Of a stretch of DNA of 64,000 nucleotides, positions 1 to 8,934 are shown piece by piece; the first letter of the stretch is position 1, and every line of letters begins with the position of its first letter. This DNA comes from an uncultured Lachnospiraceae bacterium. Lineage in GTDB: Bacteria; Bacillota; Clostridia; Lachnospirales; Lachnospiraceae. The notes beneath the pieces were generated by a model. The model ran no database searches and was not told the origin of the DNA. It was given only the letters and a program-made list of their open reading frames with translations. Position numbers and translations under genes: made by a program. The stretch covers positions 25,046 to 89,045 of the forward strand of contig CAOKOL010000010.1 of NCBI GenBank assembly GCA_948470335.1, in the 5' to 3' direction.

Positions 1-523
1 TGTCCGCCGCCTCCTGCATCCAGAACATGCCGATCTGGGCCAGCCCCCGGTTATGCCACAGCTTGCCCATAATTTCCCTGGGAACCGTCCATTCCTTTTC
101 CTGTTCCAAAATATGGTCGTAAATCTCAATGGCTTTTGGATAATGCTTCTGCCGCACCATATAATCCGCCCGGCTTTTCAGAAGGTCATAGGGTCTGGCC
201 TGCTCTTTTTCTTCCAGGCGGGCACGGAATTCTTCCAGTTCCTCCGGGCCGTAATAGTCCACCGCCTGCATAATCACCAGCAAAAGCTGAGAAGTGGACA
301 TCTTCCCCTTCCATTTGGACAGCTTTCTGGGCAGCTCGTCCATGCCCAGTTCCGTTTCCAGAAAACGAATCAGCCGGTCATTTACAAAGCCGTCGTCGAT
401 CATCATCAGATTATTATAAATATAGTAGCACAACTCCTGCTCCGAATAAATATGGAGACCAGCCTCCTGTATATAATAAGGTTTTTTTGCCAGCGGCCGG
501 CCGCATACAATAAAACCGCTCAT
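1..523 (-). CDS. Partial conserved protein with TPR-like region, unknown function (5' part only)
   Basis: The N-terminal ~174 codons are visible; the gene runs off the left window edge, so its 3' end is missing. I place the start at the ATG at 523, because an AAAGGA-type ribosome binding site lies about 8 nt upstream; an in-frame ATG at 532 lacks that spacing. The product starts MSGFIVCGRPLAKKPYYI. It contains a segment around residues 100-165 (DLLKSRADYMVRQKHYPKAI, then EIYDHIL) that looks like a TPR helix pair. No signal peptide or membrane segment is seen. It follows the Hsp70-like gene by about 50 bp on the same strand, so it is probably the third gene of that operon. I do not recognise its function. 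Confidence 0.7.
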   Translation of the reverse strand, partial: MSGFIVCGRPLAKKPYYIQEAGLHIYSEQELCYYIYNNLMMIDDGFVNDRLIRFLETELGMDELPRKLSKWKGKMSTSQLLLVIMQAVDYYGPEELEEFRARLEEKEQARPYDLLKSRADYMVRQKHYPKAIEIYDHILEQEKEWTVPREIMGKLWHNRGLAQIGMFWMQEAAD

Positions 524-574
524 CCTTCGCATCCTTTCTATACCAAAAATCAATTCTGCCGTTTACAACGAAAT

Positions 575-1834
575 TTACAACGCAAAAAACTGTTTAATCT
601 CCTGTCCGCAGGAAGGAAACAACTCTCCGAATCCTTTGTCAATCACCCGCACCATCATGGAATTTTCCTCCACAAAGGCAAAAATCAGTTCCAGTCTTGT
701 AGTTCTGGGCGGCCTTTTGGGAAACAGATCCAGGGAAAGGGTCCAGATCTTCTCCTCCGGTGAACCGATGGTCTGGACCTGAAAATGAATCTGGTCCTCC
801 TGGTCCACAATCAGCTCCGCATCGGCCCTGGCCTCATACCAGTTGCTGCCTGCTGCGGCCACCACCAACTGGCAGCTTTTTCCCCGGTGCAGCACTTCCA
901 TGGTGATCGTGGAGGAAATCCGTCCCTCGCACAGACAGATATAGGGATAAGCCGTCTCCGGCCTGGTGTGGTCCCAAGCGATATAGGCCGCCCCCTGGGC
1001 AAACAGGTTCTGGCCGGCAAACACCCGCCGTCCCATACACAGCAGCTTTAAGGATTCCGGCGCCCAGTCCGTCTGCTGAAAGCCCTTTCCGGTGAGATAA
1101 ACAGAATGAACAACCTTTTTTCCCAGCATTCTCTGGGCGCAGGCACAGACAATGGAATCCGCCAGCTTCATCCCTGATTCATGCTCCAGAATATCCAGGC
1201 TGAAACTTTCTTCCAGTTCCTCGTGAATACCCTCAATAATCTGGGGCGTTCTCCCCCGTACCACGCGCATCTCATAATAGTGAAAACCGGATTCCGTCAG
1301 ATCAAACAGACAACTGGTATGCTGCGGCGCACTGCCGCCGCGTCCCATTACATAATAAAGATATGCCTCCGTATGGCTGACAATATGGATGGCATCCCTG
1401 GGAATCTCCAGACGGTCTCCGATCTTTACCAACAGATCCATCAGAACCGGTTCCAGCTTCTGTACCGTGAACACAAGCTGCATAATTCTGGAATCCTTAT
1501 CATTTAAAATCAGCTCCAGCAGCTTGCCGATAAAACATTCCAGCAGCTCTGCCGCCGTATATTTCCGTTCCTCCATTGTGGCCGTCCCGGACTTCACCGC
1601 CAGACTGACCAGCCGGTCAACAATGATCCCATCTCCCAAAAGGGCCTGATGGTATGCCTCCTGACCGATAAACCACTGGTCACTTCCCTTCTTTTTGCAC
1701 AGGATCGTCGGGACGAGACAGAGCTGCTCATCCTGATTTGCCGAAAAAGCCTCCGCACCGGAAGTTTTTCGATTGTAATAACTTAACTGGCTGTAATCGT
1801 CACACAGATCAATGCCAAGACACCAGTTTTTCAT
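575..1834 (-). CDS. Divergent Hsp70-like protein lacking the lid (DUF5716-type)
   Basis: The start is the ATG at 1834 (MKNWCLGIDL), preceded by AGGAGA with 6 nt spacing; upstream in-frame starts would read into the repeat array. The 419-residue product follows the Hsp70 plan. It has GIDL at residues 7-10 (phosphate-1 strand), a VFTVQ...RDAIHIVSHTEAYLYY stretch at 121-161 resembling the Hsp70 stretch that leads into NEPTAAA, CLFDL at 175-179 (phosphate-2 strand), and VYLTGKG...FAQGAAYIA at 245-286 (adenosine-motif-like). A tail at 365-403 (SLDLFPKRPPRTTRLELIFA, then MMVRVIDKGFGE) resembles the end of the Hsp70 substrate-binding beta domain. The Gly-rich and Thr/Asp catalytic positions are largely lost and there is no C-terminal helical lid. 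I associate it with the DUF5716 family from memory; the Hsp70 relation is my inference. It may bind nucleotide weakly or act as a pseudo-chaperone for the large upstream protein. Confidence 0.72.
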   Translation of the reverse strand: MKNWCLGIDLCDDYSQLSYYNRKTSGAEAFSANQDEQLCLVPTILCKKKGSDQWFIGQEAYHQALLGDGIIVDRLVSLAVKSGTATMEERKYTAAELLECFIGKLLELILNDKDSRIMQLVFTVQKLEPVLMDLLVKIGDRLEIPRDAIHIVSHTEAYLYYVMGRGGSAPQHTSCLFDLTESGFHYYEMRVVRGRTPQIIEGIHEELEESFSLDILEHESGMKLADSIVCACAQRMLGKKVVHSVYLTGKGFQQTDWAPESLKLLCMGRRVFAGQNLFAQGAAYIAWDHTRPETAYPYICLCEGRISSTITMEVLHRGKSCQLVVAAAGSNWYEARADAELIVDQEDQIHFQVQTIGSPEEKIWTLSLDLFPKRPPRTTRLELIFAFVEENSMMVRVIDKGFGELFPSCGQEIKQFFAL

Positions 1835-1849
1835 CCATGCTCTCCTATT

Positions 1850-2182
1850 AGAGTTCCGCAACTTCCCTCCCAAGCCCCCCCTGATCTGGGAGTATTTCCA
1901 GCCACTAATGTGTCTGTAAATCCTCCCGGGGGCTTGTACGGTCCGTTGCTGGTTTTAGAGTTCCGCAACTTCCCTCCCAAGCCCCCCCTGATCTGGGAGT
2001 ATTTCCAGCCACTAATGTGTCTGTAAATCCTCCCGGGGGCTTGTACGGTCCGTTGCTGGTTTTAGAGTTCCGCAACTTCCCTCCCAAGCCCCCCTGATCT
2101 GGGAGTATTTCCAGCCACTGACGTGTCTGGAAATTCTCCCGGGGCTTGTACGGTCCGTTGCTGGTTTTCAGAGTTTCGCAGC
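1850..2182. repeat. Three-copy 107-bp tandem repeat with long hairpins
   Basis: The units start at 1850, 1957 and 2064. The first two copies are identical over 107 bp. The third (2064-2168) is 105 bp and differs at a few bases, and a partial fourth start follows at 2169-2182. Each unit can fold on itself: GGGAGTATTTCCAG pairs with CTGGAAATTCTCCC in copy 3 (one mismatch, 12-nt loop) inside an outer AAGCCCC/GGGGCTT arm, and GCAAC near one end faces GTTGC near the other. In copies 1 and 2 the inner stem has two mismatches. The array fills almost the whole gap between the large gene's stop and the ribosome binding site of the next gene, so it is transcribed as an operon-internal leader or spacer. 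Short readings through it (MGGKLRNS...) are repeat artefacts. Confidence 0.95.
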
Positions 2183-2188
2183 AAAAAT

Positions 2189-5100
2189 TTATAACAGCCG
2201 AAACAGCCGGCCTGACAGCTCCAGTCTCTTTCCGTACTCCAGCATTTGGCGTTCCAGCTCCGCGTCCTGCGCCTCTGCTGCGGCCAGCAGCCGGTTAATG
2301 GCCTGATACCTGGTCATGACGCCGCCTCCCGCATCCGCCTTTTCGGCGTTTCGCTCTGTCAATGCCGCTGTATCGGAAATATCAACCGTCAGTGTGCCCG
2401 ATGCCGCCGCCTGCTTCTGCTCTTTGTCCCTGTAAATCTCATATTCCGCCTGCTCCCCGTAAAACAGCGTCACCTCATAAGTAAAGATCCCCTGAAAGAC
2501 ATGAACCATCTTTCCCTGAATCGGCGGGGCCGCCGCCGGCAGAATCTGTATCCGGATATTCAGCCGCTCCCCCTCCTCTGCCTGATACTCTGCCAGATAC
2601 CGGTTTTCCATCCATGTCAGGCATCCTGCTTTCGCCGATAAGCCGGGAAAATGAGCAAATATCATTCCTTTTTCCGTAAACCGTTCCATATACAGCCGGC
2701 ACAATTCCTTCTGTCGTTCATTTAATTCCGGCAGGCTGTCATAATAACGAGTCATGGCAAGAGACTCGATCAGACTGGGCCTGCGGGGCTCCCCTCTGTC
2801 TCCTGCCTTCTGCTCCATATACCAGGCCGTTTCCTGCGGCAGCTCCCACATCCTTCTGACATATCCCCAGGACTTCAATACAAAATAGGCATCCCGCAGC
2901 GCAGAATCCACAGTCCCCTGCTTCATATAGATAAAAAACACCTGATCCACCCACTGCCCGTTTCTGACAAAAATCAGTTGGGCCAGCAGCCGTTCCGGCA
3001 GATCCCACAGGTTGACATGACTGTTCTTTGACACCTCCAGAATGCTGTACATCCGCTCGCTGCTGCCGTTATAATACTGGCAGAGATATTCCAGAATCAC
3101 ATTGTCCAGCTTATCTTCAATAAACAGATGATGGGTCAGACGGATCAGATAATCATTAAATCCGCCGTACCGCTCGATAATATAATGACACAGCTTTAAC
3201 AGTCTGCCGGGCCGGATATCCCGATAGCCATAATTTTCCACGATCTGATAAGCTTCTTCATAATACCCTTTTGTCACCAAAAGTTCAAGCAAAAGTTTCC
3301 TGGCATCCCCGTCTAATATTGCGGGATCGGCCACAGCCGCAAAATTGTCGCACTTTTCCTGAGAAGGAAGACTCAGATAATACTGAATACCGATCAGCGT
3401 CAGCTTTCTGCGAAACAGATCCCGCAGTTTCTTCTCCGACACCCCCCGTTCCAGAATCCATACGTCCTCCCGGCTCACCTGGCCGCTGTCATAGATGGCC
3501 CGCAGCCGGTTGTAAAAATATTCCGGCTGGCTCTGATCCACCTGGAAACAGGCCTGCAGAAGATCGTCACAGTCTTCCATCAGCGGTTCCAGCCTGCATG
3601 GAATCTGACCGTAACGGTTCCCGTACCCGTCCTGGAAAATCATGCGGAAATGATCGCCGTACACCGGCACGCAGGCTTTCTGCTCCCGCAGGGCAAACCG
3701 CATCTCATCCCTTCTGTCCTCATAGCAGAAAATCACATGGGTGATCTCCGGATTCTCGCAGGAAAATTCCCTGGCGCAGAGCATGGCCGGAAAGATTTTT
3801 CCCGCCCGCTCATCCAGCATTTCCGGATAGATCAGTTCCCGGTAAATCCGCGACAGCTCCCTGCTGATCCTGCCTTTCAGCATCTGGTCCACCGCAAAGA
3901 CTTCCATTTCTTTGGCATAGGACTGATAAATATCCTGCATCCTTCCCTTATTCTGTATAATATTCAGATACAGCCGGGTCCTGGCCTCATGGTCGGCAGG
4001 CTGCTGATACGAAAAATACAAAAGAAGGGGCCTGGGCAGAGGACCCTCAAACGCGGAAGGCATCGTATACAGGTAATAATCGTAAAGCCGGGTCAGTTTA
4101 AGCTCCTGTCTGACCCCTTCCTGATAATAATCAAAACATTCCGGCTCTCTCTGGTCTGATTTTATCATCAGGCTTAACACACCGGACAGCAGTTCCTTCG
4201 TTTTATATTTCCGATACAGGCTTTTCAGCAGTTCCAGCTCCCGGAAACCGGCATTCTTCTTTTTCATGGCCAGCGCGGCCGTACCGTCTGCCAGCCGTTT
4301 GGTCATCAGCCCCTGGCGGATGCCAAACCAGAGCGCCGCCATCGTAAGCTCGTCCAGGAAACGCAGCAGCCGTTCATCCTCCCGCAGCGTGAAATATGCC
4401 GCCAGATAAAGCCAGGGACTTCGGCATCCCCTTTCATAATAAGTGCGGATCTTTTCCCAGCGCATGGCCGGATGGTCCGACTGACTGCGGTCGTTCAGAA
4501 TCAGCAGAAGCAAAACCGCCGGGTCCGACAGCCCGTCGCCGTCATACTTTTTCAGAATAACATTCAGCGTCGTTCCGCTTTCTTCTCCCTCTCCCAGCAG
4601 CTTTTTCCCGTACAGATAAAGACAATAATTTCCCGGCTCCTCAATCCGCCACATCAGCACGTCGTCAGTCACGGAATCCAGAAGCCGCCGCCCTTCCTCC
4701 GGCTCCCACTGGGAAGCCGCAATGCACTGAAACAGGGTAATCCGTATATCCGGCGTTTCTTCTCCGTAATCGCCGGTTAAACGCCCGTAAGCCATTTTCA
4801 GTTTCTGATAGGCTGCCTCCGTGACCAGCCGTTCCCGGTGACTCTGATAGCGCAGACCGGCCTCCGCAAGAAAGATGCGAAGATAGGCAAGCCGCAGCTT
4901 CTCTTTTCCTGCTTCGCTGATTTTCCGTTCGCCCTTATAGACCGTAATCGGAATCTGAAACCGGTACAGCAGAGAGCTGATCGTGATACGGCCCGTATTT
5001 TTCCCCGTATAAAGCTTCCGGCCCAGTATGCGGTAAGAGATTCTGGTCTGCTTTCCGGTGAAATCGTCGTCCGTTATGGTGTTTTTTTCCAGACTGATAA

Positions 5101-5803
5101 ATTCGCCTTCCGCTTTGATCTGCAGTTTCAGATATCCCCGCCCGCTGCGCTCAATCAGAATGCCGTCTTCCGTTTCCTCATCGCTCTTTAAGCGGCAGAC
5201 CCGTTCTTCCTCATCCACGGTCAGCGATACCCGCTCCTTGCCCCCTGACGCCACCAGAAATTCTTCCATGCCTGCCTGTCTGTCATTCTGAAACCGCAGC
5301 CCGTCGTACAGGCTGCACAATCCCAGATCCTGCATAAAAGGCAGCGCCGGAAACCTGCCGGAATCAAAAATACGCAGCGCCTCGTCGCGGGAACCGGAAG
5401 CAAAGGAAGCAAACTGCTCCAGCAGATCAAAGGACTCCCCCAGAGCCATGGTCTGGGAAAAGGTAAACTGATAGGGCAGATCATACTCCCCGCCCGTACA
5501 CACAATATGAAAACGTCCTTTGATCACGGCGGCCTGGTGGGTATACTCCTCTCTGATCTGATAATCCAGAACAGCCCCTGTCCCGGCAAACTGACTGTTC
5601 TTCAATTCCACCCGATAGTCAGAAGAATACACCAGCCCTTTCACCGGCTCCTGTTCTTCGCAGAGCAGATGAACGGTACCCGTCACCCCCTTGCCGCAGG
5701 GACGGACTTCTTCAATCGTTTCGGGATGAAACCCCAGCCTGTACCCCTGCTGCGAAATCTCTCCCTTGGCTATTTTTTTTATATACTCTCTCAAAAATAT
5801 CAC
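2189..5803 (-). CDS. Very large conserved protein of unknown function (DUF5717-type)
   Basis: This is a 1204-residue protein, apparently starting at a GTG (MIFLREYIKKIAKGEISQQG). The upstream ribosome binding site is weak, so a nearby start is possible. No signal peptide or membrane span is evident, so it is probably cytoplasmic. Roughly residues 1-300 are rich in beta-type segments. Residues about 310-1050 are mostly helical, with many Tyr/Leu-rich repeats of TPR or solenoid character (for example YLAAYFTLREDERLLRFLDE). The C-terminal part returns to beta-like sequence (LTVDISDTAAL) and ends in helices. I associate it with DUF5717, a family I recall next to DUF5716 in Lachnospiraceae; that link is from memory. 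It is the first gene of the operon that also encodes the Hsp70-like protein, so it could be that protein's partner or client platform. Confidence 0.7.
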   Translation of the reverse strand: MIFLREYIKKIAKGEISQQGYRLGFHPETIEEVRPCGKGVTGTVHLLCEEQEPVKGLVYSSDYRVELKNSQFAGTGAVLDYQIREEYTHQAAVIKGRFHIVCTGGEYDLPYQFTFSQTMALGESFDLLEQFASFASGSRDEALRIFDSGRFPALPFMQDLGLCSLYDGLRFQNDRQAGMEEFLVASGGKERVSLTVDEEERVCRLKSDEETEDGILIERSGRGYLKLQIKAEGEFISLEKNTITDDDFTGKQTRISYRILGRKLYTGKNTGRITISSLLYRFQIPITVYKGERKISEAGKEKLRLAYLRIFLAEAGLRYQSHRERLVTEAAYQKLKMAYGRLTGDYGEETPDIRITLFQCIAASQWEPEEGRRLLDSVTDDVLMWRIEEPGNYCLYLYGKKLLGEGEESGTTLNVILKKYDGDGLSDPAVLLLLILNDRSQSDHPAMRWEKIRTYYERGCRSPWLYLAAYFTLREDERLLRFLDELTMAALWFGIRQGLMTKRLADGTAALAMKKKNAGFRELELLKSLYRKYKTKELLSGVLSLMIKSDQREPECFDYYQEGVRQELKLTRLYDYYLYTMPSAFEGPLPRPLLLYFSYQQPADHEARTRLYLNIIQNKGRMQDIYQSYAKEMEVFAVDQMLKGRISRELSRIYRELIYPEMLDERAGKIFPAMLCAREFSCENPEITHVIFCYEDRRDEMRFALREQKACVPVYGDHFRMIFQDGYGNRYGQIPCRLEPLMEDCDDLLQACFQVDQSQPEYFYNRLRAIYDSGQVSREDVWILERGVSEKKLRDLFRRKLTLIGIQYYLSLPSQEKCDNFAAVADPAILDGDARKLLLELLVTKGYYEEAYQIVENYGYRDIRPGRLLKLCHYIIERYGGFNDYLIRLTHHLFIEDKLDNVILEYLCQYYNGSSERMYSILEVSKNSHVNLWDLPERLLAQLIFVRNGQWVDQVFFIYMKQGTVDSALRDAYFVLKSWGYVRRMWELPQETAWYMEQKAGDRGEPRRPSLIESLAMTRYYDSLPELNERQKELCRLYMERFTEKGMIFAHFPGLSAKAGCLTWMENRYLAEYQAEEGERLNIRIQILPAAAPPIQGKMVHVFQGIFTYEVTLFYGEQAEYEIYRDKEQKQAAASGTLTVDISDTAALTERNAEKADAGGGVMTRYQAINRLLAAAEAQDAELERQMLEYGKRLELSGRLFRLL

Positions 5804-5940
5804 CAGACTTTCATCGACGGTTGATCTCTGCCTTTAATCATACTATACTTTCCGCAAAATTTCGACGGGAAATCCGCAATTTATCAAATAAATTTTAAAA
5901 ACCGTCACAAAATCCTCTGGTAAAAACGGGACGGGTGCTG

Positions 5941-5946
5941 TATGAT
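5941..5946 (+). promoter_or_regulatory. Possible -10 element for rarA
   Basis: TATGAT lies about 36 bp before the rarA start in the gap between two divergent genes. There is no convincing -35 hexamer at 16-18 bp, so this is a weak call made only from the -10 and the gene arrangement. Confidence 0.3.
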
Positions 5947-5981
5947 TAATAACATAAATTACAGAAAGAATCAGGTTCAAT

Positions 5982-7319
5982 ATGGATTTATTTGACTATA
6001 TGCGAGAAATGAAACAGGAAAACGAAGCGCCGCTTGCCTCCCGCCTCCGCCCCAGAACGCTGGATGAAGTGGTGGGCCAGCAGCATATTATCGGAAAAAA
6101 CACCCTGCTGTACCGGGCCATTGCCGCGGACCAGCTCAGTTCCATTATCCTCTACGGGCCGCCGGGAACCGGAAAGACCACCCTGGCCAAAGTGATTGCC
6201 AACACCACAAAAGGAAATTTTACCCAGATCAACGCCACAGGTGCAGGCAAAAAAGATATGGAGGCCGTGGTCAGCCAGGCGAAAGACGCGCTGGGCATGT
6301 ACGGCACAAAAACCATTCTGTTTATTGATGAAATCCACCGGTTTAACAAAGGCCAGCAGGACTACCTGCTGCCATTTGTGGAAGACGGAACACTGGTGCT
6401 GATCGGCGCCACCACCGAGAACCCCTACTTTGAAGTGAACGGCGCGCTGCTCTCCCGCTCCGTTATTTTTGAGCTGAAACCTTTAAGCAGAGAAGATATC
6501 CGGGAACTGCTGCGCCGGGCCGCCGCCGATCCCACACGGGGCATGGGCAGTTATCATCCGGTTCTTCATGAGGATGCCGCCGACTTTCTGGCCGATGTCA
6601 GCGGCGGAGACGCCAGATCAGCTTTAAATGCTCTGGAGCTGGCAGTTCTGACTACGCCGAAAAATGCTGACGGACAGGTTCACATTACCCTGGACGTGGC
6701 CCAGGAATGCATCCAGCGGCGGGCAGTCCGTTATGACCGGCAGGGAGACAACCATTATGACACGATTTCTGCTTTTATCAAAAGCATGCGCGGCTCCGAC
6801 CCGGATGCCGCCGTCTATTACCTGGCCCGGATGCTGTACGCCGGCGAAGATGTCAAATTCATTGCCCGCCGGATCATGATCTGTGCCTCCGAGGACGTGG
6901 GAAATGCCGATCCCCAGGCTTTGCAGGTGGCCGTCAGCGCCTCCCTGGCCGTGGAACGGGTAGGCATGCCGGAAGCCCAGATTATTCTGGCTCAGGCCGT
7001 CTCCTATGTGGCCTGCGCGCCCAAAAGCAATTCGGCGGTTATGGCCATCAGCAAAGCCATGCATTCCGTAAAAACCCAGAAGATCAGCACCGTCCCGCCT
7101 CATCTTCAGGACGCCCACTACAAAGGCTCCTCCGATCTGGGACGGGGAACCGGGTATCTCTACGCCCATTCCTTCCCGAACCATTATGTAAAGCAGCAGT
7201 ATCTGCCGGACGAGGTGGCAGGAGAGCGGTTTTATGAGCCCTCCGAAATGGGGTATGAGAAAGAGATCCGGGCGCATCTGGAAAAGATAAGGAGGGAAGC
7301 GGATATCAATCCAGAATAA
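5982..7319 (+). CDS. rarA: Replication-associated recombination protein A (AAA+ ATPase)
   Basis: RarA (MgsA) is a clamp-loader-related AAA+ ATPase that acts at stalled replication forks. The 445-residue length is normal for the family. Visible motifs are Walker A GPPGTGKTT at residues 59-67, Walker B ILFIDEIH at 112-119, sensor 1 GATTENP at 142-148, and an LLSRS arginine-finger segment near 159. The C-terminal part contains the usual tetramerisation region, including DPDAAVYYLARM and the typical end HYKGSSDLGRGTGYLY...NHYVKQQYLP. It is divergent from the large unknown gene. Its last 14 bases overlap the 3' end of the convergent deacetylase gene. The closest alternative would be a clamp-loader subunit, but the C-terminal domain decides for RarA. 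Confidence 0.96.
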   Translation: MDLFDYMREMKQENEAPLASRLRPRTLDEVVGQQHIIGKNTLLYRAIAADQLSSIILYGPPGTGKTTLAKVIANTTKGNFTQINATGAGKKDMEAVVSQAKDALGMYGTKTILFIDEIHRFNKGQQDYLLPFVEDGTLVLIGATTENPYFEVNGALLSRSVIFELKPLSREDIRELLRRAAADPTRGMGSYHPVLHEDAADFLADVSGGDARSALNALELAVLTTPKNADGQVHITLDVAQECIQRRAVRYDRQGDNHYDTISAFIKSMRGSDPDAAVYYLARMLYAGEDVKFIARRIMICASEDVGNADPQALQVAVSASLAVERVGMPEAQIILAQAVSYVACAPKSNSAVMAISKAMHSVKTQKISTVPPHLQDAHYKGSSDLGRGTGYLYAHSFPNHYVKQQYLPDEVAGERFYEPSEMGYEKEIRAHLEKIRREADINPE

Positions 7320-7980
7320 TCTCATCCACCGTCACAAACTCATACCCTTCCGCCTGCATCTGATCCACGATCTCCAGCGCCGCGTCTACGGAAGTGCCGT
7401 ATACGTCATGCAGGAGGATAATGTCGCCGTCCCGTGCATTTTTAAGGATTCTTTTGACTACGGTTTCCGTATTTTTCACCTTCCAGTCCACCGGGTCCAC
7501 GTCCCATAAAACGGCGGTCATATCCACTTCCTCCTGCAGCTCTTTGCTCCATTCGCCAAAAGGCGGGCGGATATACACCGGCGTCTGCCCCGTGATCTGG
7601 CTGATTATCTGGTTGCTTTGGCGGATCTGTTCCAATGCCTTATCATAGGTCTGGTGGTTTAACTGTACATGATCCATCGTATGGTTGCCGATCAGATGCC
7701 CTTCATCGGCCATTCGTTTTACCAGATCAGGGTATTTGTCGGCGCTTTTTCCTATCAAAAAAAAGGTTGCTTTCACATTCCGCTCTTTCAGACCGTCCAG
7801 CAGCCGTTCCGTATAAACGGGATGAGGACCGTCGTCAAATGTGAGGGCAACCATTTTCCGGTCGGCATAATCCTCCGGGGAGGACACAGACAGACTGCGG
7901 GCTCCTCCCTGAAAGCCCCACAGAATGAGGCAGGCAGAAACCAGCAGCGTAATTCCAAATAAATATTTCCGGACAGACAT
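7306..7980 (-). CDS. Membrane-anchored polysaccharide deacetylase (NodB domain)
   Basis: This is a 224-residue protein with an N-terminal hydrophobic anchor or signal (residues 6-22) followed by a complete NodB-type carbohydrate esterase 4 domain. Motif 1 is TFDDGPH (47-53). Motif 2 has the metal histidines in HTMDH (H100, H104). Motif 3 is RPPFGE (138-143), motif 4 is DVDPVDW (160-166), and motif 5 is LLHD (189-192). The family removes acetyl groups from N-acetylated sugars of peptidoglycan or related polymers outside the membrane. All metal-binding and catalytic motifs are present, so it should be active. The exact substrate is not readable. It is convergent with rarA, with a 14-bp overlap of the coding ends. 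Confidence 0.92.
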   Translation of the reverse strand: MSVRKYLFGITLLVSACLILWGFQGGARSLSVSSPEDYADRKMVALTFDDGPHPVYTERLLDGLKERNVKATFFLIGKSADKYPDLVKRMADEGHLIGNHTMDHVQLNHQTYDKALEQIRQSNQIISQITGQTPVYIRPPFGEWSKELQEEVDMTAVLWDVDPVDWKVKNTETVVKRILKNARDGDIILLHDVYGTSVDAALEIVDQMQAEGYEFVTVDEIILD

Positions 7981-8009
7981 CGCGCACCTGCACAGATTGC
8001 TTTGCTGTT

Positions 8010-8015
8010 ATTATA
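8010..8015 (-). promoter_or_regulatory. Possible -10 element for the deacetylase gene
   Basis: TATAAT on the minus strand lies about 30 bp upstream of the deacetylase start. The -35 region is unconvincing, so this call rests on the -10 hexamer and position. Confidence 0.35.
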
Positions 8016-8276
8016 TGCAGGGGGTGGGGCGGATATGAAAAAGCAATGATCCCCTATACAACAAACTGTCTTATTATCTTTTATCTAAGTTTATAGCTGA
8101 TGAGCAAAAAATGTTTTCTTTGTCCCAGTGTCTGTAAACTTATTCGTTTTTAATACTCTGCACTTGGAAATCCCTTAAAAAAAGAAGCAAATTATCGTTT
8201 CGGACAATTCACTTCTTTCAAATCTGATTTTCGCTGCATATAGTAGTATCTATATTCGGAAACTTCCTGTCCGACA

Positions 8277-8513
8277 TTATTCAAACAATTGTTCATACGT
8301 GATACCCAGCACCTTTTTGATGGCCTTCAACTGTTTTACCTGTACATGCTGGATCCCCCGCTCTATTTTCACGAGACTTTCCCTGGTAATCGGAACGCCT
8401 TGAAGATCCAGCAGACGAACAAGTTCCGTCTGCCCTATCCCCATCGCCAACCGCGCCTCTCTGATATTTCTTCCAAGATTTCCTTTTTCGTCCTGTTTAA
8501 TCTTCTGTTCCAA
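8277..8513 (-). CDS. Small XRE-family helix-turn-helix regulator
   Basis: This 78-residue protein is almost entirely one Cro/CI-type HTH domain: NIREARLAMGIGQTELVRLL, then a recognition-helix region (ITRESLVKIERGIQHV) and LKAIKKVLGITYEQLFE. The start appears to be TTG at 8513, with GAGGG about 7 nt upstream. No effector domain is attached, so it probably acts as a dimeric DNA-binding repressor. Its targets are unknown. It lies at the boundary between ordinary-composition DNA and the AT-rich accessory stretch, downstream of the three membrane genes on the same strand but 420 bp from them. Confidence 0.85.
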   Translation of the reverse strand: MEQKIKQDEKGNLGRNIREARLAMGIGQTELVRLLDLQGVPITRESLVKIERGIQHVQVKQLKAIKKVLGITYEQLFE

Positions 8514-8934
8514 TTTTCATCCCTCTTCGAACCATTCAGAGTTCATCTATCATTTTATTAATAAAATAAAAAAATATGGAACTATTTCTGGTCCTTTTTA
8601 CAAATTTCTTCAAAATGTTACCATAAATTTGGATTTTCGCGCTTATATAATAACGTTTGAGAGAAGGAAATATTTCAAAAAAGAGGAAAAAAGTTGGAAA
8701 AATACTTTAATGATGCCTAAAAAAGATAGTCTATACAGGTATTATTAGCAATATTTTTATATTTATGCAAATTTTGATAGTCAACATCAATAGTAAAGCA
8801 ACAATTGCCAAACACTGTCGATCTTTCTTACCAAAAGCCACTTAATAGATAAATACTACCTATCATAAACACCCCATCCAAAAGAGTCCAACCACTTGAT
8901 ATTATTAGTAGTCTTTTTATTCAACATACAGATA
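8514..8934. other. AT-rich intergenic stretch, no gene seen
   Basis: This gap of about 420 bp is strongly AT-rich. I see no supportable coding region, RNA gene or clear terminator. It separates the small HTH regulator from the last of the three membrane-protein genes and could hold the regulator's promoter. Confidence 0.6.

Noticed and set aside
1905..2087. Small coding region of 60 residues on the minus strand
   Set aside because: It lies wholly within the tandem repeats, repeats its own peptide, and has no independent ribosome binding site.
1850..2182. Possible CRISPR array
   Set aside because: The repeats are 107 bp and directly adjacent with no unique spacers, and no cas genes are near.
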